DNA of 40,822 nt from an uncultured Thiotrichales bacterium (GTDB lineage: Bacteria; Pseudomonadota; Gammaproteobacteria; CAZUMV01). A program made the position numbers and the translations under genes. The stretch covers positions 1 to 40,822 of the forward strand of contig CALISW010000068.1 of assembly GCA_938041655.1 (NCBI GenBank), in the 5' to 3' direction. Below, piece by piece: positions 1 to 6,635 of the stretch. The notes under the pieces were generated by a model. It saw only the letters and a list, made by a program, of their open reading frames with translations, ran no database searches and was not told the DNA's origin. Position 1 is the first letter of the stretch, and every line of letters begins with the position of its first letter.

Positions 1-942
1 CTTGAGTACGTAAGCGCCCTGATCATTGTCAAAAATAATGGCATTTCGCGTACTGTTTTTAATGCCATCCAGCGCCCGATGCGTACTCGCGAATAAATCC
101 CATAGATCATGCTCTTTCATGTTGCCAGAATTAAACATGGCCACACTCATGTGGGTGTAATATTTATTAAAAAGCTTTTGGTTTTCATCCAGCTTGCGTG
201 CCAGAGACTTTAACAAGTACTGAGTTCGCTTTTTGAGCGCATCATTAGATCCGCCAGCCATAATAAACAGAAATTCCAGTTCGCCATGCCGCATAAACGC
301 ATCGGTGCTGCGAATACCGGTATTTAAAACATCGTATACCCGGCTGACAATATCTGGCGTGGTATTTTGTCCGGTAAAGCTGTCTTCGGTAACCCGGAAC
401 AACGCCATGCAATGCGAGTAAGTACTGGGATTGTCGTGATGAAAAAACTGACCGAGTTGATTGCGAATCTCTTCCTGGTCAATCACTGGAAATAAATTCG
501 CTTCCTGCGTTTCCAACAAGTGCAGTGCACCTTTTCCGTATGAAGCAGAATCTGCGGAAACACGCTTGATAGTGTCTCGTAATTTTTCAGCAGTAACCGG
601 CTTGCGCAAAATTTCTGCCACGCCCAGCATTTCCAGCTTGGAGGTTACCGGTGAATCCACTTGATTGGAGGTAATGATAATGACCGGTATAGATTTAATT
701 TTTGGGTTGGGTGATTGTTTGATACAACCGAGTAATTCAAAACCGTCGATGACCGGCATCCACAAGTCGGAGATGACCATTGAGATATTAGGTGTTTGTT
801 CGATGAGCTGGAGTGCTTCCTGACCATTACCTGCGGTAATAACCCGATATTCTGAACGCAACATACGCTCGAGAATACTAACGACAACCCTTGAGTCATC
901 GACTATTAATACAGTTGGCTTGTTTACGTCGTCCTCTCTCAT
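1..942 (-). CDS. Response regulator, receiver plus degenerate GGDEF-like output domain (partial, cut by window edge)
   Basis: The reading frame is open from an ATG at 942 down to base 1 with no stop, so the C-terminus lies outside the window; 314 codons are visible. Residues 1-120 form a CheY-like receiver: acidic pair D15/D16, phospho-acceptor D59 in ISDLWMP, and K114 in RKP. Residues about 175-310 follow the order of a GGDEF cyclase fold (LNTGIRSTDAFMRHGELEF, then THMSVAMF, then ALDGIKNSTRNAII), but the signature reads GELEF at 220-224, so cyclase activity is unlikely. It is a close paralogue of the gene at 1106-2068 and lies downstream of it. The 163-base gap between them is AT-rich and holds no gene. 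The receiver is certain; the output fold is inferred by eye. Confidence 0.85.
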   Translation of the reverse strand, partial: MREDDVNKPTVLIVDDSRVVVSILERMLRSEYRVITAGNGQEALQLIEQTPNISMVISDLWMPVIDGFELLGCIKQSPNPKIKSIPVIIITSNQVDSPVTSKLEMLGVAEILRKPVTAEKLRDTIKRVSADSASYGKGALHLLETQEANLFPVIDQEEIRNQLGQFFHHDNPSTYSHCMALFRVTEDSFTGQNTTPDIVSRVYDVLNTGIRSTDAFMRHGELEFLFIMAGGSNDALKKRTQYLLKSLARKLDENQKLFNKYYTHMSVAMFNSGNMKEHDLWDLFASTHRALDGIKNSTRNAIIFDNDQGAYVLK

Positions 943-1081
943 TCAATCCACATATAATATTTTTGTTATATGACATCCATGTGGGGTTTGGCCGTCCGGG
1001 ATTGGCCTCTTGTAACATAGTATGAGTCTGATCACGCCAAAGCAAGTTAATCAGTGTTTCTAATGGCTTATACGCGTTTTC

Positions 1082-1098
1082 AGGCTGATTTATAGCCT
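1082..1098 (-). terminator. Weak inverted repeat just after the response regulator stop
   Basis: AGGCT and AGCCT are separated by 7 bases, starting 8 bases beyond the stop of the 1106-2068 gene. There is no clear T-run after it on the minus strand, so it is at best a weak terminator or attenuator between the two regulators. Confidence 0.2.
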
Positions 1099-1105
1099 AT
1101 TTTGA

Positions 1106-2068
1106 TCAGGCACGACGTTTAATCAGTTCTTCACTGTTATAAAACTTTTGTTCGTCTTCAAACAGAATTGCATTGGTTTGATCACGCTTGATCGCGTTTA
1201 GTGCTTGCTGGGCATGCGCGAACAACTCCCACATATCAGCCTCATTCATGCGACTGGAGTTAAATGGCAAGACACTCATGTGCAAATAAAACTTGTTGAA
1301 GGGTCGCTGGTCTTCCGACAACTTTAGCGCGAGGCGCTTTAATAAATATTCGGCACGCTTGCGATGCACATCACGACCGATGCCCGCCATGACAAATAAA
1401 AAACCTTTGTTGGCATGGCGCAAAAAGCAGTCCGTATCGCGAATACCATTGTTTAATGTCTCGTACACCTTGTCGACAATTTCTCTGGTTGTATCCTGCC
1501 CGGTAAAACTTTGTTCAATCACTCTAAACATTGCCAGACAATGCGTTGTTTTATCCGGGTTACTATCATTAAAAAACTGTCCAAGATTTGCCCTGATTTC
1601 GTGTGCATCAAGTACTGGAAACAAAGCATCCATAGTTGGCTGCATCATGAACATGGTTTCCAGACTCGGCTCGGACACCATTGCTACGCGCGACACAACC
1701 GCACGAATCTTTTCTGTGGTTACCGGCTTGCGAATTATGGCTGACGCGTTCAGTTGTTCGAGCTTTTGTCTGACCGGTGCATCGACCTGGCTGGCTGACA
1801 CCACCACAATCGGGATGGCCTTTATTTTGGGGTTCGGAGATTGCTTAAGATTCGTCAGAAACTCGAAACCATCCATGACCGGCATCCACAGATCAGAAAT
1901 GATGAGCCTGACATCAGGACGCTTATCGAGCACTTCAAGTGCTTCTTTGCCATTTGAGGCGGTCAGCACTTGATACTCATCGAGCAAAATACGCTCCATG
2001 ATCTTTAGTACGACTCTGGAATCGTCTACGACCAGAATCGTTGCCTTGTTTTGGCTACTGCTGCTCAT
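1106..2068 (-). CDS. Response regulator, receiver plus degenerate GGDEF-like output domain
   Basis: This is a complete 320-residue protein starting at ATG 2068. The receiver covers about residues 8-128: D15/D16, phospho-acceptor D59 in ISDLWMP, S91, and K114 in RKP, so phosphorylation looks possible. After a linker, residues about 172-305 resemble a GGDEF domain in layout: NNGIRDTDCFLRH, the position of the signature, a helix RAEYLLKRLALKL, a strand YLHMSVLPF, and a last helix ALNAIKRDQTNAILF. The signature itself reads ANKGF at 219-223, so catalysis is not expected; the domain may bind a ligand or partner. It is paralogous to the gene at 1-942, with receiver key residues at identical positions. 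It follows the FHA-transglycosylase gene by 78 bases on the same strand. No histidine kinase is seen nearby. Confidence 0.88.
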   Translation of the reverse strand: MSSSSQNKATILVVDDSRVVLKIMERILLDEYQVLTASNGKEALEVLDKRPDVRLIISDLWMPVMDGFEFLTNLKQSPNPKIKAIPIVVVSASQVDAPVRQKLEQLNASAIIRKPVTTEKIRAVVSRVAMVSEPSLETMFMMQPTMDALFPVLDAHEIRANLGQFFNDSNPDKTTHCLAMFRVIEQSFTGQDTTREIVDKVYETLNNGIRDTDCFLRHANKGFLFVMAGIGRDVHRKRAEYLLKRLALKLSEDQRPFNKFYLHMSVLPFNSSRMNEADMWELFAHAQQALNAIKRDQTNAILFEDEQKFYNSEELIKRRA

Positions 2069-2124
2069 TGGTATTTATTACAATCATTAATATAATAATC
2101 ATATAGTTATAGTACTTTATTAGA

Positions 2125-2148
2125 AACCACATGCTGTAACAAGTGGTT
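2125..2148 (-). terminator. Hairpin overlapping the stop of the FHA-transglycosylase gene
   Basis: AACCAC at 2125-2130 pairs with GTGGTT at 2143-2148 around a 12-base loop. On the minus strand it is followed by TTCTAATAAAG, which is not a strong U-tract. It could weaken read-through into the response regulators but is not a convincing terminator. Confidence 0.25.
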
Positions 2149-3592
2149 AAACATCAAGGTCAAAGCCAAATAATTCAGGATCCTCAGCAATTACTGCTGC
2201 ACTGAAGATGTAGAACACATAGTCATACGTTTCCTGCGGTATACGGTATTCGCTGATCAGCGCCCAAAAGTTACGTTCACGTGGGTTGGACGGCATCTTT
2301 TCCAACAGCTTTCTAACCCGGGAATCACCCCAGTTATAGGATGCTAGTACCAATAAACCAGAGGCTTGAGCTTCAGTGGTATACAGGTGCTGCAAGTATT
2401 GCGCCGCTGCATCGGTGGATTTACTGAAATCAAAACGCTCGTCTTGCTCATCAAATATTCGTTCGTCAGATTTAGGACCTACCTGCAGGCCATATTGCGT
2501 GGCGGTGCCCGGAATAAATTGCCAGGCACCTTTGGCAATGCCGGCATAGGTCTCGGGGCCTATGGCATCGTGCCGATAACCACTCTCCTGCAATGGCAGA
2601 TATAAAAACTCGTTAGGCAGATTATATTCTGCCAACGCTTCCAGCACGACTTGACGGTAACCCTGCTTATCCATCCGCTGTAATGCATTCTTCAAGCGGT
2701 TACTGGTGCGCCATAAATCAATGTAACGATTCACCTCGGCGGCAAACTCCGGCGGCAGCTCCAATTCACATTCACCAAAGGCGCTGGCTATACGCAGAAT
2801 GATTTGATCTTCAGCACTTAAATTACTATTGAAGGGGCTGTAGTTTTCCAGCTCTGATAAATACGCCTGGTAACGCAACTGCTTTTGCTCGAGCTCTTTG
2901 CGCTGGCGACGCACATCCGCCAGTTGTGACAGCGAACCACTCTTGCGCGCTTGCGTCTCGGCACTGGCAAGCTTCACCTCCAGACCTTTCATGTCATAGA
3001 ACATATCAACTGCAATATCGCGCGACTTACCAATATGACGTTGTTGATAAATAATCACAGATAGCAAACACATCATCACTAACGCCGCGACAGACATCCA
3101 GGCCCATTGCTTTTTAGCTTGCTGTTGTTGCTGCACTTGATAGGCACGACGAATCAAGCGAGTTTGATCGCCTGCTGGCGCACCATCCTCAGCAAAATAA
3201 TGCGCTTGTGCCTGTGTAATAGATAGACCGCCTTGCCGAGTATTACCGACCGGCAATGGTTCCAGCTGGATTTCGGCACCTTCATGCCCGAGCTGAATCA
3301 GCATGCGCCGATCAATCATCAGATGATCAATCTGTTCTCCAGCCAGCAAGGTGCCATTGACACTACCCAGATCTGACAAGTACCACTTACCCTGTTGTGG
3401 ATAGACCTGCACGTGCTGGCGACTGATACCCTCTTCCGACAACACCACATCGCAGCCCAGTTGGCGACCTATGGTAATCGCATGGTCAAATTCCTGTGCC
3501 ACCAATACGCCATGCTGATCACGACTGACCAGGCGTAATTTGCCAGCATCGTGAGGCTCTGGCCGGGTTGGAGAAACAGTAGAGTCAGTCAT
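2147..3592 (-). CDS. FHA domain, transmembrane segment and lytic transglycosylase (SLT) fusion protein
   Basis: The 481-residue protein has three parts. Residues about 18-112 are an FHA (phosphothreonine-binding) domain with G42-R43, the SRQH motif at 57-60 and N79-G80. A single membrane helix follows at about 164-183, after a glutamine-rich stretch. Residues about 195-245 look like a coiled coil. Residues about 325-430 are an SLT lytic transglycosylase domain of the MltD kind: catalytic E336 in LQESGY, GAWQFIPGTATQYGL at 355-369, and ASYNWG at 417-422. SLT enzymes cut peptidoglycan glycan strands to 1,6-anhydro products. The expected topology is FHA in the cytoplasm and the enzyme in the periplasm, so the protein could couple a phospho-signal to wall remodelling (inference). 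It is divergent from lexA and leads a same-strand group with two response regulators. There are no LysM repeats, unlike MltD. Confidence 0.9.
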   Translation of the reverse strand: MTDSTVSPTRPEPHDAGKLRLVSRDQHGVLVAQEFDHAITIGRQLGCDVVLSEEGISRQHVQVYPQQGKWYLSDLGSVNGTLLAGEQIDHLMIDRRMLIQLGHEGAEIQLEPLPVGNTRQGGLSITQAQAHYFAEDGAPAGDQTRLIRRAYQVQQQQQAKKQWAWMSVAALVMMCLLSVIIYQQRHIGKSRDIAVDMFYDMKGLEVKLASAETQARKSGSLSQLADVRRQRKELEQKQLRYQAYLSELENYSPFNSNLSAEDQIILRIASAFGECELELPPEFAAEVNRYIDLWRTSNRLKNALQRMDKQGYRQVVLEALAEYNLPNEFLYLPLQESGYRHDAIGPETYAGIAKGAWQFIPGTATQYGLQVGPKSDERIFDEQDERFDFSKSTDAAAQYLQHLYTTEAQASGLLVLASYNWGDSRVRKLLEKMPSNPRERNFWALISEYRIPQETYDYVFYIFSAAVIAEDPELFGFDLDV

Positions 3593-3626
3593 TATTCATA
3601 AAATCAGGCACTTAAAGCATAGATCG

Positions 3627-3640
3627 TTTAATACATTAAA
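3627..3640. promoter_or_regulatory. AT-rich palindrome between the FHA-transglycosylase gene and lexA
   Basis: TTTAAT and ATTAAA are separated by two bases, a perfect 6-base inverted repeat. It sits 35-48 bases upstream of the transglycosylase start and just upstream of the lexA -35 element, so it could serve either divergent promoter. No known family is recognised. Confidence 0.3.
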
Positions 3641-3646
3641 AACTAC

Positions 3647-3699
3647 TTGAATGTTGCATAAATGTTGCCTATTCTAAATGGAAACATTAAGGAAACATT
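3647..3699 (+). promoter_or_regulatory. lexA promoter with paired direct-repeat operators (candidate LexA box)
   Basis: A sigma70-like promoter is visible: TTGAAT at 3647-3652, a 17-base spacer, and TATTCT at 3670-3675. AATGTTGC occurs at 3650-3657 and again at 3661-3668, an 11-base period filling the spacer; this is TGTT-N7-TGTT. Downstream, GGAAACATT occurs at 3680-3688 and 3691-3699, again with an 11-base period; read on the other strand it is the same TGTT-N7-TGTT. The second pair covers the ribosome binding site of lexA. The placement over promoter and leader is what an autorepressor would use. The E. coli type box CTGT-N8-ACAG is absent. The geometry matches the alphaproteobacterial GTTC-N7-GTTC spacing, which is established knowledge. 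That LexA itself binds here is inference. Confidence 0.6.
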
Positions 3700-3700
3700 T

Positions 3701-4303
3701 ATGCTGACCTCAAAGCAACAGGACGTGCTAGATTTTATCCGGACTTATACCCTTCGAAACGGGATCAGCCCGACACTTCAGGAAATTGCTGATGGACTCA
3801 ATATTCGCCATCGAGGCTCCATTTCCAAGCATATAAGCACTCTCAGGGATAAAGGCTATATCCATAAACCCGGTAGTGGATGGCGTGGTTTTGAATTAAC
3901 CGAAGAAAGCACTGAGTCCAGCAAACCCTTCAGCCTGCCGATGGTCGGCAAGATTGCCGCCGGTTTGCCTATAGAAGCCATTGAACATCGTGATCAACTG
4001 GATTTGTATGACTACCTGCTCGGCCCGAATCGTTTCCTGCTCACTATCGAAGGCGACTCAATGATCGATGCCGGCATTTTAGATGGCGATATCGTCATCA
4101 TTCAGCAACAAGACACTGCCAGTAATGGCGAGATCGTGGTCGCGCTGATTGATCAGAAGGAAGCGACCCTCAAATACTTTTATCGTCGTGATGCCGGCAA
4201 GGTCGAACTCATGCCGGACAACCCGAAGCTCGAGCCGGTGATGTATAAAGGCGACCGCGTGAAAATTCAAGGCGTACTGGTTGCGCAACTGAGAAAATAC
4301 TAA
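3701..4303 (+). CDS. lexA: LexA repressor (SOS regulator, S24 autopeptidase)
   Basis: The product is a 200-residue repressor, close to the usual 202. The start at 3701 is preferred because it follows AAGGA with good spacing and matches the family N-terminus; an in-frame ATG at 3662 would add 13 residues lying inside the promoter repeats. Residues 1-65 are the winged helix DNA-binding domain. The cleavage bond is A87-G88 in GKIAAGLP. The catalytic pair is S120 in EGDSMIDAG and K158 in ATLKYF. DNA damage would trigger RecA-assisted self-cleavage and derepression. The recognition helix region (HRGSISKHISTL) differs from E. coli LexA, so a different operator is expected. Its stop overlaps the next start (TAATG), indicating translational coupling with the polymerase. 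It may be a second, cassette-specific LexA of the cell, which cannot be decided here. Confidence 0.95.
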   Translation: MLTSKQQDVLDFIRTYTLRNGISPTLQEIADGLNIRHRGSISKHISTLRDKGYIHKPGSGWRGFELTEESTESSKPFSLPMVGKIAAGLPIEAIEHRDQLDLYDYLLGPNRFLLTIEGDSMIDAGILDGDIVIIQQQDTASNGEIVVALIDQKEATLKYFYRRDAGKVELMPDNPKLEPVMYKGDRVKIQGVLVAQLRKY

Positions 4304-5559
4304 TGACTTATAACCCTGCTTCCAACCCACCCAGCAAACACTGGGAACGCGCCATCATCCTGGTCGACATGAATGCATTTTTTGCATCGGTCGAACAGCT
4401 GGATAAACCCGAGTGGCAGGGTCGGCCGATTGGCATCACTAATGGTAAGCGCGGCAGCTGCATTATCACCTGCTCCTATGAAGCCAGAGCACACGGCATT
4501 CGTACCGGCATGCGCCTTAAAGATGCCAAACGCCTCTGCCCTGATTTTATTCAGGTACCTGCCAGACCAGAACGTTATGCTGAAGTATCCACCAAAATCA
4601 TGCACTCACTTAAAAGCATCACGCCCGATGTAGAAATTTTTTCAGTTGATGAAGCTTTTCTTGATGTGACCAAAGTACAAAATATTTTTGGTCCGCCAGA
4701 AGTAATCGCCAAGCTGGTACAAAAAACGGTACAGCAGGCCTCCGGTGGCGCGCTATGTTCAGTAGGACTTAGTGGCGACAAAACTACCGCCAAGTATGCC
4801 GCCAAGCAAAACAAGCCTAATGGATTAACCATCATTCCACCCTGGTTTGCTGAAGAACGATTACGCAATGTACCGGTAACTGAACTGTGCGGCATTGCCA
4901 AAGGCATCGGTTTGTTTCTGGCACGCCGCGGTGTACACAGCTGTGGCGATATGAAGAAGATCCCCATCAGCGTACTCGGACAGCGTTTTGGTAACCCCGG
5001 ACGTCGTATCTGGTATATGGCACAAGGGCTGGATCCTGACCCGATTAAAACGGTAGTACCACCGCCAAAATCTGTAGGTCACGGCAAGGTCATGCCCCCT
5101 AATACCACCGACCCGGAAGTGGTGAATACTTATCTGGTGCATATGTGTGAAAAAGTGGGTAGTCGTTTACGCAAACATGATCTGGAAACACAGCGCCTGT
5201 TGATTGCCTTCAGATTAGCCAACGGTGACTGGATTGGAGATAAATACCGCACCAGCGCACCTTGCAACGACGGCAAGATTTTTGCCTCGCTAGGTAAGCA
5301 ACTGCTCAAAGAACAATGGGATGGTGAAGGTGTCTCTCAAATACAAGTGACAGCGCTTGATCCAAGACCGTCGCAACAACAAGTTGATATGTTTATGCGA
5401 ACCGACAAAAAACGTGCTGCCCTGCTACGTACCGTAGATTGCGCCAATGATCGTTATGGCGAATTCACTGTGGCACCGGCACGCTTGCTAAACCGTTCTG
5501 ACATGCCCAACGTGATTGCGCCGGCCTGGAAACCAGAGGGGCATCGTCAAACTATTTAG
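4303..5559 (+). CDS. Y-family translesion DNA polymerase (DinB/UmuC-like)
   Basis: The 418-residue protein carries the Y-family core: metal-binding D22 in VDMNAFFASVEQ with F27 as steric gate, the YEARAHGIRTGM finger motif, and D116-E117 in FSVDEAFLDV. The thumb/helix-hairpin region and little-finger domain follow to about residue 355. A clamp-binding sequence QVDMF at 360-364 resembles the usual QL(S/D)LF, but it is internal. About 54 more residues follow, including VDCANDRYGEFTV, which resembles the C-terminal tail of UmuC. It would copy past damaged bases under SOS control. Translation is coupled to lexA by a one-base overlap. It is closer to DinB in the core and UmuC-like at the end, so no gene symbol is given. 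Confidence 0.93.
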   Translation: MTYNPASNPPSKHWERAIILVDMNAFFASVEQLDKPEWQGRPIGITNGKRGSCIITCSYEARAHGIRTGMRLKDAKRLCPDFIQVPARPERYAEVSTKIMHSLKSITPDVEIFSVDEAFLDVTKVQNIFGPPEVIAKLVQKTVQQASGGALCSVGLSGDKTTAKYAAKQNKPNGLTIIPPWFAEERLRNVPVTELCGIAKGIGLFLARRGVHSCGDMKKIPISVLGQRFGNPGRRIWYMAQGLDPDPIKTVVPPPKSVGHGKVMPPNTTDPEVVNTYLVHMCEKVGSRLRKHDLETQRLLIAFRLANGDWIGDKYRTSAPCNDGKIFASLGKQLLKEQWDGEGVSQIQVTALDPRPSQQQVDMFMRTDKKRAALLRTVDCANDRYGEFTVAPARLLNRSDMPNVIAPAWKPEGHRQTI

Positions 5560-5584
5560 TCGAACTATATATAAACAAGTTTTC

Positions 5585-5688
5585 AACATTACTTTAAATG
5601 TGAATTAAAAACAGAATCGTATTCTGACCGGTTGTCTACGCAACCAAACCAAAGGGGTTTAATAACTAACCAAGCCTGCAAATGCAGG
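5585..5688. promoter_or_regulatory. Gap before the SRAP-like gene with two palindromes and a lexA-type half-site
   Basis: The 151-base gap 5560-5710 holds CAACATT at about 5584-5590 (the reverse of the AATGTTG repeat seen at lexA). It also has CAGAAT-cgt-ATTCTG at 5612-5626 and CCTGCA-aa-TGCAGG at 5675-5688. None is followed by a T-run on the plus strand, so they are more likely operator or leader hairpins than terminators. A separate promoter for the downstream gene is possible. Confidence 0.3.
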
Positions 5689-5710
5689 AACGAACAGGTG
5701 TCTCTAAAAT

Positions 5711-6121
5711 ATGTGTGGTGGTATTTATTACTTATATCGGGAACAGGAGTATCGTTACTACTTCTCAAACCCGGCTGCCACCCTGCCGGTCAAAATGAAA
5801 ACTGGTCATTACGAAATATTACCGTGGGGTAGACGCAGAGAACAACGCGGAAAATTGCCATTAGGTGGCTGGGCCAGGCTAGATGCTATTTACTCAGGGC
5901 GCTGGGATCGCTGGCAACCTGCTGCCGTAAAAATTCCGCTAAGTAGCTTTATGGAAAAAGACATATCGGGTAACAGCCAGTGGTTTGACATAACCCGCGG
6001 TAAGTGGATCCAGGGGCTGATAGCGCATGCCGGACATGAGCGGAAAATTTATATAGTCACCATCACACCTGAACTTGAAGATGCCGCCTATCAACGCTGG
6101 CCACGAATCATGAGCGGTTAA
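5711..6121 (+). CDS. Reduced SRAP-like protein (YedK/HMCES family relative, 136 aa)
   Basis: The protein begins Met-Cys-Gly-Gly, as in SRAP proteins, where Cys2 becomes N-terminal and forms a thiazolidine crosslink with abasic sites in single-stranded DNA. The rest can be laid on the family by eye: WGRR at 39-42 for the WGL motif, WARLDAI at 54-60 for NARAET, IPLSSFMEKD at 75-84 for the LVPADGFYEW motif (conserved Glu = E82), and YIVTITPELEDAAYQRWPRIM at 114-134 for the closing IIT...HDRMPVIL motif. The family Asn (Asn75 in YedK) is replaced by W54 and the family His (His160 in YedK) by Y127. It is about 85 residues shorter than YedK. Its place after lexA and the polymerase fits an abasic-site role. 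Family assignment is likely but not certain. Confidence 0.65.
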   Translation: MCGGIYYLYREQEYRYYFSNPAATLPVKMKTGHYEILPWGRRREQRGKLPLGGWARLDAIYSGRWDRWQPAAVKIPLSSFMEKDISGNSQWFDITRGKWIQGLIAHAGHERKIYIVTITPELEDAAYQRWPRIMSG

Positions 6122-6174
6122 TCAAGCCAGCATGTAGAATAGATATGTATGAAAGAAGAAGGTAGAACCCACGA

Positions 6175-6633
6175 ATGAAAACAAGCCTCGAAGCAAAATA
6201 CTTAAGCATTATATTCAGTATGATATTAGTTGTTGGTTGCACCTCAAACACAGCACCTATACCCGACTTTAAAGCCTCAGTGAGACAACACCTTGATACA
6301 GTAGAAAACCGCGATTTTGAGGCCTTCAAAAACACATTGACGAAAACTGATGAACTTAATGTGATTTTTCCCGGGGGTGGTATTTTGGAAAATACACAGG
6401 CAGTCATAGATTTTCATCAAGACTGGTTTACGGATAAGAACTGGATATTTAAAACAGAGATAGTAAAAGTTATCGAAGGGACAACACAATCCACTGCTTT
6501 GGTTAAATATAACTTTCAAGACAGTGCCGATACTGAACCAAGACAAGCATGGCTAGTGCTAACCTTTCAACTGGAAGAAAATAGTTGGCGGCTAATACAC
6601 GATCAAAATAGTCGAATTGATGCCGAGGAATAA
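6175..6633 (+). CDS. Lipoprotein with SnoaL/NTF2-like fold
   Basis: The 152-residue protein has a lipoprotein signal: a hydrophobic stretch to residue 20 and a lipobox VVGC with C22 as lipidation site. The mature part (residues about 30-150) looks like a DUF4440/SnoaL-type cone fold: VRQHLDTVENRDFEAFKNTL at the start, a central hydrophobic strand, and a closing strand pair ending NSWRLIHDQNSR, typical of this group. Such proteins bind small ligands or have unassigned roles; no catalytic residues can be named. The stop is 2 bases before the next start, so it is in an operon with the VOC protein and the nitrilase. Function is unknown. Confidence 0.75.
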   Translation: MKTSLEAKYLSIIFSMILVVGCTSNTAPIPDFKASVRQHLDTVENRDFEAFKNTLTKTDELNVIFPGGGILENTQAVIDFHQDWFTDKNWIFKTEIVKVIEGTTQSTALVKYNFQDSADTEPRQAWLVLTFQLEENSWRLIHDQNSRIDAEE

Positions 6634-6635
6634 GT

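Noticed and set aside
645-899. An 84-codon minus-strand frame near the left edge
   Set aside because: It is out of frame with the partial response regulator that covers 1-942 and has receiver motifs.
1293-1973. A 226-codon plus-strand open frame opposite the second response regulator
   Set aside because: It is antisense to a gene with clear receiver motifs, has no family features and no ribosome binding site.
3593-3700. An E. coli type SOS box (CTGT-N8-ACAG) upstream of lexA
   Set aside because: I searched by eye and found none; only the 11-base-period repeats are present.
5612-5626. CAGAAT-cgt-ATTCTG as a terminator of the polymerase gene
   Set aside because: No T-run follows on the plus strand. 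On the minus strand a T-run follows, but no minus-strand gene ends there.
5632-5832. A 66-codon frame overlapping the start of the SRAP-like gene
   Set aside because: It is out of frame, lacks family features, and needs a rare start; the Met-Cys-Gly start at 5711 explains the region.
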